The notes: generated by a model from the letters alone, not told the origin. DNA of 64,000 nt from Chenopodium formosanum (GCA_024500155.1 CM044877.1:11165501-11229500); one strand, 5' to 3'. Shown: positions 11,694-22,855, numbered from the stretch's first letter. Numbers and translations are program-made.

Positions 11694-12217
11694 TAAATTT
11701 TAATCCCATTGAAAATTGTTTTTTTTTTTTTTTTTGAAACAACATTGAAAATTGATCGCAAAGAAGAGTGTTTATGAGGAAATCATCTTTGAGAATTAAA
11801 TTTGGAAAGGAAGATGAAAAATCAGAAAAATAATGGTTATATACCTTATACCAATGGAAAATCAAAAATAATTGATTTCATAATATTCTAGTACGAATTA
11901 ATTTGGTTAGATTAGAGAATTGGTTTCCATAAAATAAAAAGATAAAAAAAAATAAAAAAAAATAGGGAATTGATTTGACAAATTCAACTTTCCAAAATGA
12001 AAGAACTATTTTCTAGGAGGATTATTAATGTGAGGGGATTAAAAGGGGATGAATTGATTAACATAACATTGAAACGCTACAAAGCTGCATTTAGGGAGTA
12101 TTAATTATAATTTGTATTTATATATTTATATTTTTTTTACAATATATGCGCTTTAGATTTCGGGGCCCTGGGTGGCAGCCCCGGCTGCCCCGAGCCAGAT
12201 ACGACCCTGATCCAACT

Positions 12218-13300
12218 GAGTTCGAAGCTGCTACGGATGGTCTAAGCTCGGTGGTGACAGATTCAACAATTCCGTGCTTGAGGAGGAACCGACTGCTATG
12301 GAGATAAAAAACGCTTTGTTCCAAATGCACCCTAACAAAGCTCCAGGTACAGATGGTATACATGCTTTGTTCTTTCAAAAATTCTGGCATATTCTTGGCT
12401 CTAATATTATTAGACTTGTGCAAAATTGGTGGAGAGGTTTGATTAATAATATTTCTGAAATTAATAAAACCTGTATTGTACTTATCCCTAATTGCAATGA
12501 TCCAAAGAATATGACAGAATAAAGGCCTATTAGTTGCTGCAATGTGATTTATAAAATAATCTCAAAAACTATGGCGAATAAATTGAAGTTGTTTCTTGAT
12601 GAGATTATTTCTATAAATCAGAGTGCTTTTGTTCCGGGTCGTTTAATTACTGATAATGCCTTGATTGCGTTTGAGATTTTTCATTATATGAAAAGGAATG
12701 GCGAAGGTAGGAACGGGACAGTTGCTCTCAAATTAGATATGAGTAAGGCCTATGATAGGGTTGAGTGGTGCTTTTTGGAAAAAGTGATGATTAAAATGGG
12801 TTTTTGTGCTAGTTGGATTCGACGGGTGATGGATTGCATTTCGAGTGTTTCCTTCTCTTTTAAGGTGAATGGTAATATTTATGGGTCGATCTCCCCATCT
12901 AGGGGTCTCCGACAAGGTGGCCCTATTTCTCCCTATTTGTTTCTTTTATGTGCAGACGCTTTCTCTTCTCTGATCTCTAAAGATGTATTTGAAAGAAAGC
13001 TTAGTGAGGTGAAAATCAGTCAATCGGGTCCGAGGATCTCACATCTCTTCTTTACGGATGATAGTATTCTATTTGTTAAAGCTACTCTGTCGGAGTGCTC
13101 GAAAATTGCTGAAATTATCAGTACGTATGAAAGAGCATCTGATCATAAAGTTAATTTGGGGAAGCCAGAGGTTGCATTTAGCAAATGTGTTACTAGTGAT
13201 CGGAGAAATGCTATCATTAACACTCTTGGTGCTCGTGAAGTAGAGAGACATGAGAAGTATTTAGGGTTGCCTACTATGATCGGAAAATAAAAAACAAAGC
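12218..13300 (+). pseudogene. LINE ORF2, reverse transcriptase domain (broken)
   Basis: The frame resumes after the hAT with EFEAATDGLSSVVTDS. A one-base shift near 12262 leads to EEEPTAMEIKNALFQMHPNK and APGTDG. An in-frame TAA (about 12520) precedes RPISCCNVIYK. The next stretch holds INQSAFVPGRLITDN, LKLDMSKAYDRVEW and GLRQGGPISPYLF, the conserved blocks of L1-type reverse transcriptases. The catalytic box reads FTDDS where most plant LINEs have FADDS; both catalytic Asp residues are kept. A stop after TMIGK (13288-13290) breaks the frame again. Confidence 0.93.
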
Positions 13301-15095
13301 CATTTTGACTTGCTTGAAGGATATGATATGGAAGAAGTTGAATGGATGGAAAGAGAGGCTCCTATCGAAGCCGGGGAAGGAAGTTCTAATCAAGGCCATG
13401 GCTCAAAGCTATTCCTACATATATGATGAGCATATATATTTAGAATTTCGGATGGGTTAATTGATGAATTTCACAACCTTCTTTGCCGGTTTTGGTGGGG
13501 TTCGAGAGAAGATGCAAAGAAACTTCATTGGCAGAATTGGGAGAAGTTGTGTCTTCCTAAGGCCAAAGGGGGTTTAGGATTTCGTGATTTGAAGTGTTTT
13601 AATCAAGCCCTTTTAGCTAAACAATTATGGCGACTTCATTCGAATGAATCGACATTGCTTCATAAATTTCTCAAAGCAAAGTATTTTAAGAACTCAAATG
13701 TGTTAGCAGCATGTCGGGGGTATGATCTAAGTTTCTCGTGAAGAAGCATGTGGGGGGAAAAAGGTTTATTTCGTGATGGGTTATTGTGGAGAATTGGGGA
13801 TGGTAGACAAGTTCGAGTGTGGAAGGACCCATGGTTGGTTGTTGAGGGGCGTGTGATATATCCTAATAAGCCGACTGATTGTAATGAAGAAATGAAGGTA
13901 TGTGATCTATTTAGGGATGATTATGTTGAATGGGATGCAGGGAAAATTGGAAGACTATTTACTACGGAGATAGGTGCGCGCATTTTGGCAACCCCACTGT
14001 CATCAAGGCAGCGTGCTGATACTATGTATTGGCAATATGATAGGAGAGATGTTTATACAATAAGGCCGGGTTATTGGTTGGATAAACTGGGCAATGAATA
14101 TCAATCACAGCAGACTCATGATGATGCTATATGGCAGTCAATTTGGCGCATTCGTGGTCCTCCGAAATTACAACATTTTATTTGGAGTGCTGTAAAGGGT
14201 AATTTGGCCATGAAGGATAGATTGGTTTTTAGGCATATTACTCAAGATTCGTCATGCCAAGTATGCGGGGCGGAGAAGGAAACAATCATACACTCCTTGC
14301 TCGAGTGTAAGGCTGCAAAGGACATCTGGGCGCACTGTGAACATTTTAGCAGCTTGGTTGATGCTCCAACTTCCTCATTTGCTGACCTTTGGACTTGGTT
14401 GAACTGAAAATTCAGTAGGGAGGTGGTGAGGCAGCTGATCACTCTCATGTGGGCATCTTGGAGGTGTACGTAGAAACCTTGATGTGTTCGAAGAAGAGTG
14501 CTTATATCCTGTCATGGTTCCTGCGGGTTTCCTCCGTATGGTTTCAAAGTATAACTCCTATGCTCAACGTGTCTTCAAGCCGTCTATGATGCTTGGTCCT
14601 GGAACAAGTGTGACAAGATGGTCTTCCCCTCCAATTGGATATATTAAGGTCAATATCGATGCTCATGTGCCTACAATGGGTATGGCAAGTTTAGGGGTAG
14701 TATACAGGGATGCTCAGGGGTCTATTACTGCTACGACTACAAGAAAAATCCATTCAACGTCTCCAGAGTGTGCTGAAGCTCTGGCAGTCCGCTTTGCCTT
14801 ACAGGTTGCAAGGAGGCTCGGTTTCTCTAAGATCCAAGTTAAATTTGATGCTTGGAATGTGGTTCAAGCTGTGAATGTGGATGATGGTGGTGTGTCTCCA
14901 ATTCACTCAATTTATGATGATATGAGACAAGATAGGTTGCTCTTTGATGATTGTTCTTTTGCTTATGTTAACCGTAAATTTAATACGGTGGCTCATTTAG
15001 TTGCTAAAGGTGACACCGGAAACAATGTTGAAGTTGTACATTTATGTTCCTTTCCTCAAAGTATAACAACTTTGCCGGAATTGGACCTTATTTAA
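13301..15095 (+). pseudogene. LINE ORF2, zinc-binding region and RNase H-like end (broken)
   Basis: 13547-13741 encodes KAKGGLGFRDLKCFNQALLA, the usual link after reverse transcriptase. 13748-14407 encodes a zf-RVT domain with IWRIRGPPKLQHFIW and CQVCGAEKETIIHSLLEC. 14484-15095 encodes an RVT_3-type RNase H domain beginning VNIDAH and containing ECAEALAVRFALQ. The usual Ser/Asp-Asp site reads KFDAWNVVQA, and the end is NTVAHLVAKG. The pieces are in different frames, with stops between them. The last stop is followed by a 30-bp 3' UTR and poly(A). Confidence 0.9.
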
Positions 15096-15128
15096 TAATA
15101 TGAGCACTTATCTTGTTTTAAAAAAAAA

Positions 15129-15147
15129 ATGTAGTTATTGATTATTA
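15129..15147. repeat. Right target-site duplication of the LINE (19 bp)
   Basis: Exact copy of 7597-7615, directly after the A run that ends the LINE. Confidence 0.95.
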
Positions 15148-15182
15148 AGGTAATTAGCTTGGCAAAATAATTTATAATAATC

Positions 15183-15184
<2 letters not shown>

Positions 15185-15262
<78 letters not shown>
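15185..15262. repeat. (TTA)n microsatellite
   Basis: About 26 uninterrupted TTA units. It lies 40 bp outside the LINE. Confidence 0.97.
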
Positions 15263-15263
<1 letters not shown>

Positions 15264-15315
15264 GGATTGTATTATAATCTATGATACTTTTCCTACTGTT
15301 GTGATTGATTTTTTA

Positions 15316-15703
15316 ATTCTTTCTAAAAGTAAAGATTTAGATAATAATTAATTTTTAACAATTAAGGCAATTGACCTATTAGTCAATTTTTTTTATCTCA
15401 TTAAATCTTTACTTAATTAGTGCTTTCCACAAAAAATAAAAAATAAAAATAAAGACACACCAGGAGATGACACGTGTCATTGCTGGTGTGTCTTTTAGTA
15501 TATAAGAGTTATTCTTTCTAAAAGTAAATATTTAGATAATAATTAATTTTTAACAATTAAGGCAATTGACCTATTAGTCATTTTTTTTATCTCATTAAAT
15601 CTTTACTTAATTAGTGCTTTCCACAAAAAATAAAAAATAAAAATAAAGACACACCAGGAGATGTCACGTGTCATTGCTGGTGTGTCTTTTAGTATATAAG
15701 AGT
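15316..15703. repeat. Tandem duplication, 2 x 195 bp, each with a hairpin end
   Basis: 15316-15510 and 15511-15703 are nearly identical. Each copy ends with AGACACACCAG, then the palindrome GACACGTGTC (GTCACGTGTC in copy 2), then CTGGTGTGTCT, which can fold into a hairpin, followed by TTTTAGTATATAAGAG. A hairpin next to TTTTAGTATA also occurs at about 37620-37665 and resembles the 3' ends of plant Helitron-like elements. I cannot show full Helitron structure here. Confidence 0.8.
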
Positions 15704-15986
15704 TATTGATTAGGGTGGGAGCTTATAAAAAAGGTAATAGGGTCTTTTGAACATTTAATTAAATCATGCATTTAGTTTATTTCGTACTGCATTAGAAAGT
15801 TCATTTTTAAATTATTTGCAAATAAAGACTTTTTTTAAAAAATATAATTATTGAAATATGGGCAATAATAAAATTACAAACTATTACAAAAATCAATATC
15901 TTTAATAATTTTTTTTTTGAATATCTTTAATAAAGTTCGACATCATCAATATTAATAATTCAAAAAAAAAAAATTCAAAAATTGTA

Positions 15987-16238
15987 CTTCCTCCGTTTTT
16001 TATATGCTAGAGTGGGGATTTTTCACTATTTATATGTGTCATTGACTTAATTTTCTACCAATATATAATACATAAATATGATCATATAAATATGTTGTTG
16101 GATTCATCATAATGGCTACTTTTATAAATTAACTTTTACATAACTTTTACTAGCCTCGAATTAAAGATAATGCGGTCAAAGTTGTGTCTTGGAAAATGTG
16201 CAAATATAACCCTAGCTTATTAAAAAAAACAGAGGGAG
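15987..16238. mobile_element. Stowaway-like MITE, 252 bp
   Basis: Ends are CTTCCTCCGTTTT and AACAGAGGGAG, inverted, with TA on both sides (15985-15986 and 16239-16240). Confidence 0.78.
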
Positions 16239-16395
16239 TAGTTTCAAATTGTCATTTATTAGAAAAAAATGTAGAATATATTACACTTACTAATCAAACT
16301 AATTTATTTTATAGGGGAATAATACGTACTAGCATTTTTTTTTTTTTGAAAGAAAAATGAATACTGACCTCATTCTAATAACTAAAAAAATTTTA

Positions 16396-16584
16396 GGAAA
16401 ACGTAGGAGCTGAATTGAACTGAATGGAGCTGAAGTGAACTGAATTGAACTGAACTGAACTGAACTGAGGTGAAATGAATATTTTATGAGAAAAGGAGAT
16501 TAGGAGATGAATTGAATTGAACTGAATTGAAGTGAACTAATTGGAGCTGAACTGAACTGAAATGAAGCTGAAGTGAACATGCCC
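16396..16584. mobile_element. MITE with internal CTGAA repeats, copy 1
   Basis: TTA flanks both ends (16393-16395 and 16585-16587). The interior is made largely of GAACT/CTGAA pentamers around a fixed core (GAATATTTTATGAGAAAAGG). The right end GAACATGCCC matches the other two copies at 28687 and 30289; the left end is eroded. Confidence 0.7.
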
Positions 16585-16872
16585 TTAGTTTTAATACTAA
16601 CCCTATTAAAATTTAGGGAATAATCCATATTTTACACTTCATCCGCTCAAAACTTCATATACTTCTAATAATTATGTGTTGAGTCCTTTTTTATATGCTA
16701 CTTTTAAAATTTGTTGTCACTGTAATTATTTAACAATCGTTCATCTATTGTACGTGGTTTAACTTATATAGTTAGAAATAAAAGTATTGAAATTTACATA
16801 ATACACGCTCATGGTACACCCTGCTTTAAACGCTGGAATTTACATCAAATTAATATGGAATCTGCCAACTTT

Positions 16873-16876
<4 letters not shown>

Positions 16877-16908
<32 letters not shown>

Positions 16909-16909
16909 T
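16877..16909. repeat. (CA)n/(TA)n microsatellite
   Basis: A short ACACAC run passes directly into ATATAT. Confidence 0.85.
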
Positions 16910-17159
16910 ATCAACTCCACAATTCAGGGGATCATACTCATGGTACACCAGCATGTATAATTCAATGATTATAAGAGTTTGTCGTTTTTTTAGGAGTTGG
17001 CTTCTTATAATTATTTGTGGTTATGTATATGGTAATTTTTATTTGATTGCTTTTTCAAGTTTTAGATTTGATAATATTTTATTACATACCCTAATTTGTA
17101 TTCTATGTCAATTAATCAACCCTGATTTGGGGTGTTTTTATTTTTTAATAGCAGTCTGT

Positions 17160-17325
17160 TTTGTGTATAGCTGACCTTACCGTGTGGCCAATTATAAAAA
17201 AACCAAGTTACCCTTATAACACTGATCAAGTAACCCTTGTAATACTAATTTAGTAATCCCTTTAACACATATCGAGTAACCCCTATTACACACGGTATGG
17301 CCAGTCACATATAAGACTTTGTGTT
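17160..17325. repeat. GTAACCC-array repeat, copy 1
   Basis: Four units of about 25 bp carry the word GTAACCC(T/C) followed by T-AACAC or TAATACT. The array lies between ACCGTGTGGCCA and, inverted, ACACGGTATGGCCA. Related arrays lie at 34464, 37788 and 61845. The family is not one I recognise. Confidence 0.6.
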
Positions 17326-17345
17326 TTAATAGTCCATATTTTAGA

Positions 17346-18185
17346 GGAAAATTGGCTTAAAATAATACCAATTATCAACGGTGTGTGCAAAATAATACGA
17401 ACTCAATTATTTGCTATTAGTGGTACCACCTTTTATACTATATGTGCAAAATAGTACGCAAGTCAACAAAAACGTATTTTGAGTAAAATTGTGTCTATTT
17501 ATTTTCATTATTTTTTTTTTTCAAAATACATATTGTATTAATAATTTCCTTTACAGTCAAATTAATAATGCATGCCCCACCCCTTTGTTAGGTTTTTTTA
17601 ATTGTCAATATGTATTTATATAATTTATTTCAAAATACATGTAGTGATTATTTCTACTAACAGTCTATCACACAATATTAAATAGGGTACTTTTGATTTA
17701 ATTAGTTTCAAAATTTATTTTAAAAATCCAAAAAATTCCCTACATTATTTTGGTTGGTGAATGTGGAAAAATTTCGGATATTTTGAAACTAATTATATCA
17801 AAATAATGATAATAATAAAGCATTTAAATACCCTATTTACTATTGTGTGATGTAGAAATTACTATATGTATTATGAAAAAAAATTAATTACATGTTGATT
17901 TTTCCTAACAAAAGGGTGGCCATTAATGCATTATCAATTTGGATTGTAAAGAAAATTGTTAATGTAATGCTATATATGTATTTTGAAAAGAAAACAAAAA
18001 ATTAATATAAAAAATAATTATTAATTACAAAGATAGACAGAATATTCATTGAAATACATTTTCGGAGATTAGCTTACTATTTTACACATATAGTATAAAA
18101 GCTGGTACCACTAATAGCAAATATTTGAGTTTGTATAATTTTGCACACACCGATGATAGTTGGTATTATTTTAAGCCAATTTTCC
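17346..18185. mobile_element. Mutator-like foldback element, 840 bp
   Basis: The ends are GGAAAATTGGCTTAAAATAA and its inverted copy, with inverted repeats of about 130 bp (for example GGTACCAC...TATACTATATGTG inside each arm). A perfect 9-bp duplication TATTTTAGA (17337-17345 and 18186-18194) flanks it. The interior also has inverted words (about 17570-17950). No transposase gene is seen. Confidence 0.92.
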
Positions 18186-18280
18186 TATTTTAGATACCAA
18201 CTTTTCACTCCCCCTCCTCCCTTGACTTTGATAATAGAGATATAATAAACCAATCTATCAAAATGTAGATATTAAAAATA

Positions 18281-18370
18281 CTACATCCGTTACATATTAT
18301 TTGCAACGAGTAGACATTTTTCCTCTCTACTTTATGTTAAATCATTGCAAATAATATGTAATGAAGGTAG
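18281..18370. mobile_element. Stowaway-like MITE, 90 bp
   Basis: Ends CTACATCCGTTACATATTAT and its inverted copy (ATAATATGTAATGAAGGTAG) make a near-complete hairpin with TA on each side. Confidence 0.78.
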
Positions 18371-18372
18371 TA

Positions 18373-19365
18373 GCAATATGATTTTATTCAGACAATCAGA
18401 TAATATAAAATACTACTGATATAACACGTGTTATTGATGGTGCATCCTTTAACAAAACACAAACAGACGAACTGCAAAGTATGTATATCATTGGACATGC
18501 ATCCTCTCAAAATTTAATTCCATTTAAATATATAAGCTCATTGTCTTCTAGAATACGAAGTCTTTGTATATGATATTGATACTTCATGCTAGCAAGCCAT
18601 CAAAGTCGTCATTGTTTATGAATTATTGTACTTTCAAATAAAAGGCTCGACATTCTTGAATTTATTGACGGAGAAGACAACACTCCCTTAAATTAACTTA
18701 CTACATACCTTCAACATACAACAAACCGTTATTTATTTCACACCTATTATATGAATTTACTACCTATTACAAATCATATAATAATTCTTCCTTTTTTTAC
18801 TCTCCCTACTTGATTTGATGAATGAGTTATTTATTTCGTTTGACTATTTGCATATCACTTGTACTAGCTAATGCTTCTTTTCTATACATATTTCTTTTAT
18901 TCACATTGCATGCACTGTATAAAGAAGTGCAATTCTAAAAATATTTTTGAAATTTAATTAGATTTTCAAAAAGTAGTACATTTTTAACGAGTTGCAAATT
19001 TGTGTACACATCCTAATAAGATATAGAGTAACACGTTCAATAACAATATTTTAACCAATTTATTTACCTAGTAGTTTTTATACAAGTGCATCAAATCGGT
19101 TGATTTATTCGTAGTCTGCTTTTGAATAAAGTCCATCACGATAAAGAAATATCCCTATACACATACTTTATTAATTCTCTTATGTCTAAATAAAACTAGT
19201 TACAACAACAAATACATAACCAATTATCCATAATTACCTATAATTTATATCTATTGGCTATTTGGCATGTATTTGAGCATCCTTATACTAGACAAAATGG
19301 AGAGAATTTTCATAACGACTACAAAATATTCTATGTACAACGACTAAAGGCATAATGTAAGTCTT
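18373..19365. other. 3' flank of the cytokinin dehydrogenase gene
   Basis: AT-rich, with no other gene seen. Contains a palindrome ATAACACGTGTTAT at 18421-18434. The part next to 19365 should hold the 3' untranslated region of the gene to the right; I see no perfect AATAAA signal. Confidence 0.5.
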
Positions 19366-22300
19366 CTACATGGACCTACTTCGATCTTCACCTTGGTCTA
19401 CACTATTAAATATCTTTTGACCAGGTGACAGAATCATTTTTGGATCAAATGAATTCTTTCTTTGTTGAAATATTCTCCATTTTTTGTGTCCAAAATGATT
19501 TTCCCACTCTTTTTTTGTGGTATAATGAGGAAGATATTGCTTAATCTTAATACCATGTTCTTCACAATATTTTAATATCTCCTCATTTTTTCTCTCCAAT
19601 GCTTCCCAATCATCATAACCACTAGAATGGAGCAACCCTAGTGTGTAGAACACATCTTCTTCGGGTGTAACCGCGGACATCTTGTCATCCCACCTGCATT
19701 ATAGGTACCCCGTTAAAAATCCGAGTTAAAAATGTTATGAATTGAATAATAATCACGTTGTTGGTGTAATTTGATTTAGTAATTTTACTAATATATAAGT
19801 AATAAGGGTGCGTTCTCTTCAACTTTCAAAATTTTTTTAGGCTAATTAAGTCTGATATGTCCAAATCATTTAAATTCAGGTGAAGAGAACGCACCCTGAT
19901 GATAAAGGTACTAAAATTATAAGTGTGACATACTTGTTACGGTTCAATGGATAAAGGAGGATTGGTCCGGCTAAATCCGTGTTATCTTTGGCAATGATGT
20001 TAGGTATAACATGGTAAAGATCCTCAATTTGAGATTTCGGTATGAAGATATTAAGCCATGGATGTGGAACTTCCCACAATCCTTTGGAATGAAGTTCTAA
20101 CTCTCCTTTTCGAACTCGATTCAAGAACTCGACGAAAGATACATCCCTAGTGAAAATAAATTCCGGGATATAATTTAGCCCCTTAAGTTGCTTCTTTAGT
20201 TCCTACAAATGTTCGTGTACCATAACATGTTAAGCAAACACAAAAGAAATCAAGTACATAATATAATGATAAATTACGAGAGGTTGGAATAATGTAACAA
20301 CTAATTATTACCTTATCCGTGTTGGTGTCATCATCATGATCATAATAAAACTTTGCCACTTCTAAGAAGTAAAGTACACCATTTGGAACATTCAAAGAAG
20401 TAATTCTAAGTTGATCATTAGATGAAAAGAAAGAGGATCTCCAGTTATTTGGATTAGCTTGTTGCAAAATAATAGAACCTTCAACATAGTTTAAACCATG
20501 ATTGATGTTGATTAACTCTTGGTAATTTCCATAAAGTGAGATTAAGTGTTCTTGATCTCTAGTAAATGTTGAAAAATCATCATAAAGCATCCGGACCCAT
20601 TTCACCTACAAAATTAATCAAACAATTAATTGAAGTTAAAACACAAATTAATTAATAAGATGACGATTGATGTAAAAGCACATGTTATAGACTACACTAA
20701 GATGGAAAAAGGTACAACAAAAGAGGTCCACCTTTGTCATGGCTTTTCCAAGCTAAGTTTTAATTAATGTGTGCTTTGTATTTAATTACTTAGTACAATT
20801 AGTCTTGTGATTATTGTATGTACTTTGTAGGAAAGCAATAACACTCATAATAATTAGCCACATTATATATCATGTGAAACATTTATGTGACAGACCATTT
20901 CATAAGAGTAATTGATCAACATAAAAGGAGGTTTTTATTGTCCTCCTTTTTCAAAGAGAAAAATTAGCTCAAAGTCGGGAATTTATTAAATCAAATCAAG
21001 TTTTGTGACAAAGCTAAAATTTTAATTTTAATTGTGATGATGATAAAAAGATTAAACTAATGGAAGAATAAAAAATAAAGAGAACTAGGCAAGGCAAGGC
21101 CACACCACATAAATCCTCATCTATGATTTTACGAAGCTCACTAGAAGCACTTGCTAGGATGTCAACTAAATATCCGTGTATAATTAGGTCACATATTTAA
21201 ATCCTCCTCGCTCAGTGTTCACTATAATATTTCCGACTCATTTCACATGATTATATGATAGAGACGTGTATAAGTCATTATACTACAGAGACGTATATAA
21301 GTCATTATACCACGGAGCACGTACTAGATTCCCTAATGTTTACCACAAAAATAAATTTGATGCAACACCAAGTTGCATATGGTCGATAAGCCGGACCACA
21401 TTCAACAAATATAAAAGGAGTTTATATATAAAGTGTATAATTTAATTAATTACCCTTTTTGGTGCTGCTTCTAGTCTAATTCTTGCTCTAGTAATAATTC
21501 CAAACTGTCCAAGTCCGCCTAAAACCGCATGAAATAACTCCGAATTTATCTTCTTTGAACATGTGATTAATTCTCCTTTTCCTGAAAACAAATAAATTAA
21601 AGTAAATCTTCTAAACCAAAGAAAAGGATAAGTTTAAGCTGTTGAAAACTTGAGATAATTAACTACTTGTATATCATTGATTTTTTTAATCAAAATAAAA
21701 TAAAATTAAAACCCATAGATTGTAGTACAAAAAATCTTGTAAAACAAAATCCATGAATTCAATAAGTATCAAATTTAATTTTTTTAAAAACTCTTTCTAA
21801 AAAAATTTGTACCCTAGTATACTAATAAAATCCAATTAAGTTTACGGTAGATCTTAAATAAAACTTCTAAGTCCCTATAAATTAGAGTTAACGGTATAAT
21901 ATAGTCTAATAATACAAAATTTGGTTCCAATTATTTGCACCAAAAAAAATATAATTAATACAAAGTGTAATTAGTAGTTTTTGAGGAAAAGTGTAATTAA
22001 TTAGTAGTTTAGAAGAACATAGAAATAGGTAATGAAAAGATAATAGAGGAAGAATATGATAATATACCGGTAACAACATCCAATTCATGAACATTGGTTA
22101 TTTGAGGACCATAACGAAAAGCTTGACCGCTAATCCCGGCATTTGATAGGGTTCCGCCAACACTAAGGTACAAATAGTAGGTCCACGAGACGGGGGCTAC
22201 ACCGTGGTCTAGTGTAGCATGTAACACATCAACCCAAAACTGCTCACCACCAACATCAGCATAAAACCCTAGTAAAGGATCATGAGAAACCCTAATCCTA

Positions 22301-22752
22301 TCATTATTATTATTTTTATCATCGTAATTATTATTATCAAAGTTGTTACGTGTAATAGGGTTGTTTAAAGATGGCATGTCTATAACAACACCATTTTCAA
22401 CCATGGCTTGTCCCCTACAAGAATGACCTCGGCCTCGAGGCGCTATCTTAAATGGAGAGGAATGGTTGTTAGAGAATTTGAGTAAGGAGACTATATCACC
22501 AATGGAAGAAGGGTGTAACACGGCGGCCGGGTTCGTGTGGACTAGGTTGCCAAAATCAGTGGAAGCCATGGTTAGAGATGATTGGTCTAGGCTTAATCTA
22601 GAGGAAATGTCTAAACTTAAGAGATTAAGAGGAAGTAGGTCGGTCCATAACCTTTGATTAACACCTATGATTGGTATTAAACGGCTGATTATGAATATTA
22701 TGAAGAAGTAAGATAAATATGTGAGAGTAGTTTTTGCCATATTTTTTGACAA
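19366..22752 (-). CDS. CKX3: Cytokinin dehydrogenase, CKX3 type (5 exons), with an altered catalytic site
   Basis: Exons are 22752-22068, 21581-21454, 20605-20312, 20202-19934 and 19693-19366. All introns are GT-AG and the phases join, giving 567 residues (562 from the second Met at 22740). The enzyme is a secreted FAD protein that cleaves the N6 side chain of cytokinins. Residues 10-30 form a hydrophobic signal segment. The FAD-binding motif is RGRGHS, with His110 as the covalent FAD site. GGTLSNAGISGQAFRYGPQI, GGLGQFGIITRAR and the C-terminal FDPKMILSPGQ are family hallmarks. RYGPQITNV, TRDQE and NRNKW-D-MSA match CKX3 best. Two oddities stand out: SWTDYL reads SWTYYL (Tyr192 for the catalytic Asp), and an Asn/Asp-rich stretch lies at 137-151. 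Five exons fit the family. The gene looks intact otherwise. Confidence 0.95.
19806..19896. mobile_element. Small MITE in CKX intron 4
   Basis: GGGTGCGTTCTCTTCA and its inverted copy TGAAGAGAACGCACCC bound 91 bp. TAA precedes it and TGA follows, which fits a decayed 3-bp PIF/Harbinger duplication. The ends resemble those of the CTGAA-repeat MITEs (GGG-C-TGTTCT). Confidence 0.72.
20606..21453 (-). other. CKX3: CKX intron 2 (848 bp)
   Basis: The largest intron of the gene, AT-rich. No inserted element is recognised. Around 21270-21315 a short duplication (TATAAGTCATTATACTAC / TATAAGTCATTATACCAC) is visible. Confidence 0.75.
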
Positions 22753-22845
22753 GAGAAAATGATGTTGAATTGTTGTAGATGAATGAAGAAGAAAACAAGT
22801 GGAATTGGGAAATAATGTAGGAGATCTAAGCTCAGCTTGATGGGT

Positions 22846-22855
22846 GTATATATAC
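22846..22855 (-). promoter_or_regulatory. CKX3: Probable TATA box of the CKX gene
   Basis: The minus strand reads GGGTATATATAC about 95 bp upstream of the first ATG (22752). The spacing fits a short 5' UTR. Transcription start not shown by sequence. Confidence 0.55.

Larger units (their letters stand above)
10397..12209. mobile_element. hAT-type transposon nested in the LINE
   Basis: The left end reads CAGGTCCGTTTCCGAG and the right end, inverted, CAGGGTCGTATCTGGC. These are short imperfect inverted repeats of hAT type, flanked by an 8-bp duplication with one mismatch. A transposase remnant on the minus strand lies near the left end. The right end has GC-rich inverted words (GGCAGCCCCGGCTGCC). 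The body is mostly deleted and AT-rich, and an 875-bp Mutator-like element sits inside it. Confidence 0.85.
7616..15128 (+). mobile_element. Full-length but decayed L1-type LINE, carrying a nested hAT and Mutator-like element
   Basis: The insertion has an exact 19-bp target duplication (7597-7615 and 15129-15147) and ends in an A run (15120-15129). The order is a short 5' UTR, ORF1 (7739-9196), ORF2 (9193-15095), a short 3' UTR and poly(A), the standard layout of plant L1 elements. Its own sequence is about 5.7 kb once the 1.8-kb hAT insertion at 10397-12209 is taken out. Frameshifts and stops break both ORFs, so it cannot move by itself. The intact target duplication argues that the insertion is not very ancient. 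Confidence 0.93.
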
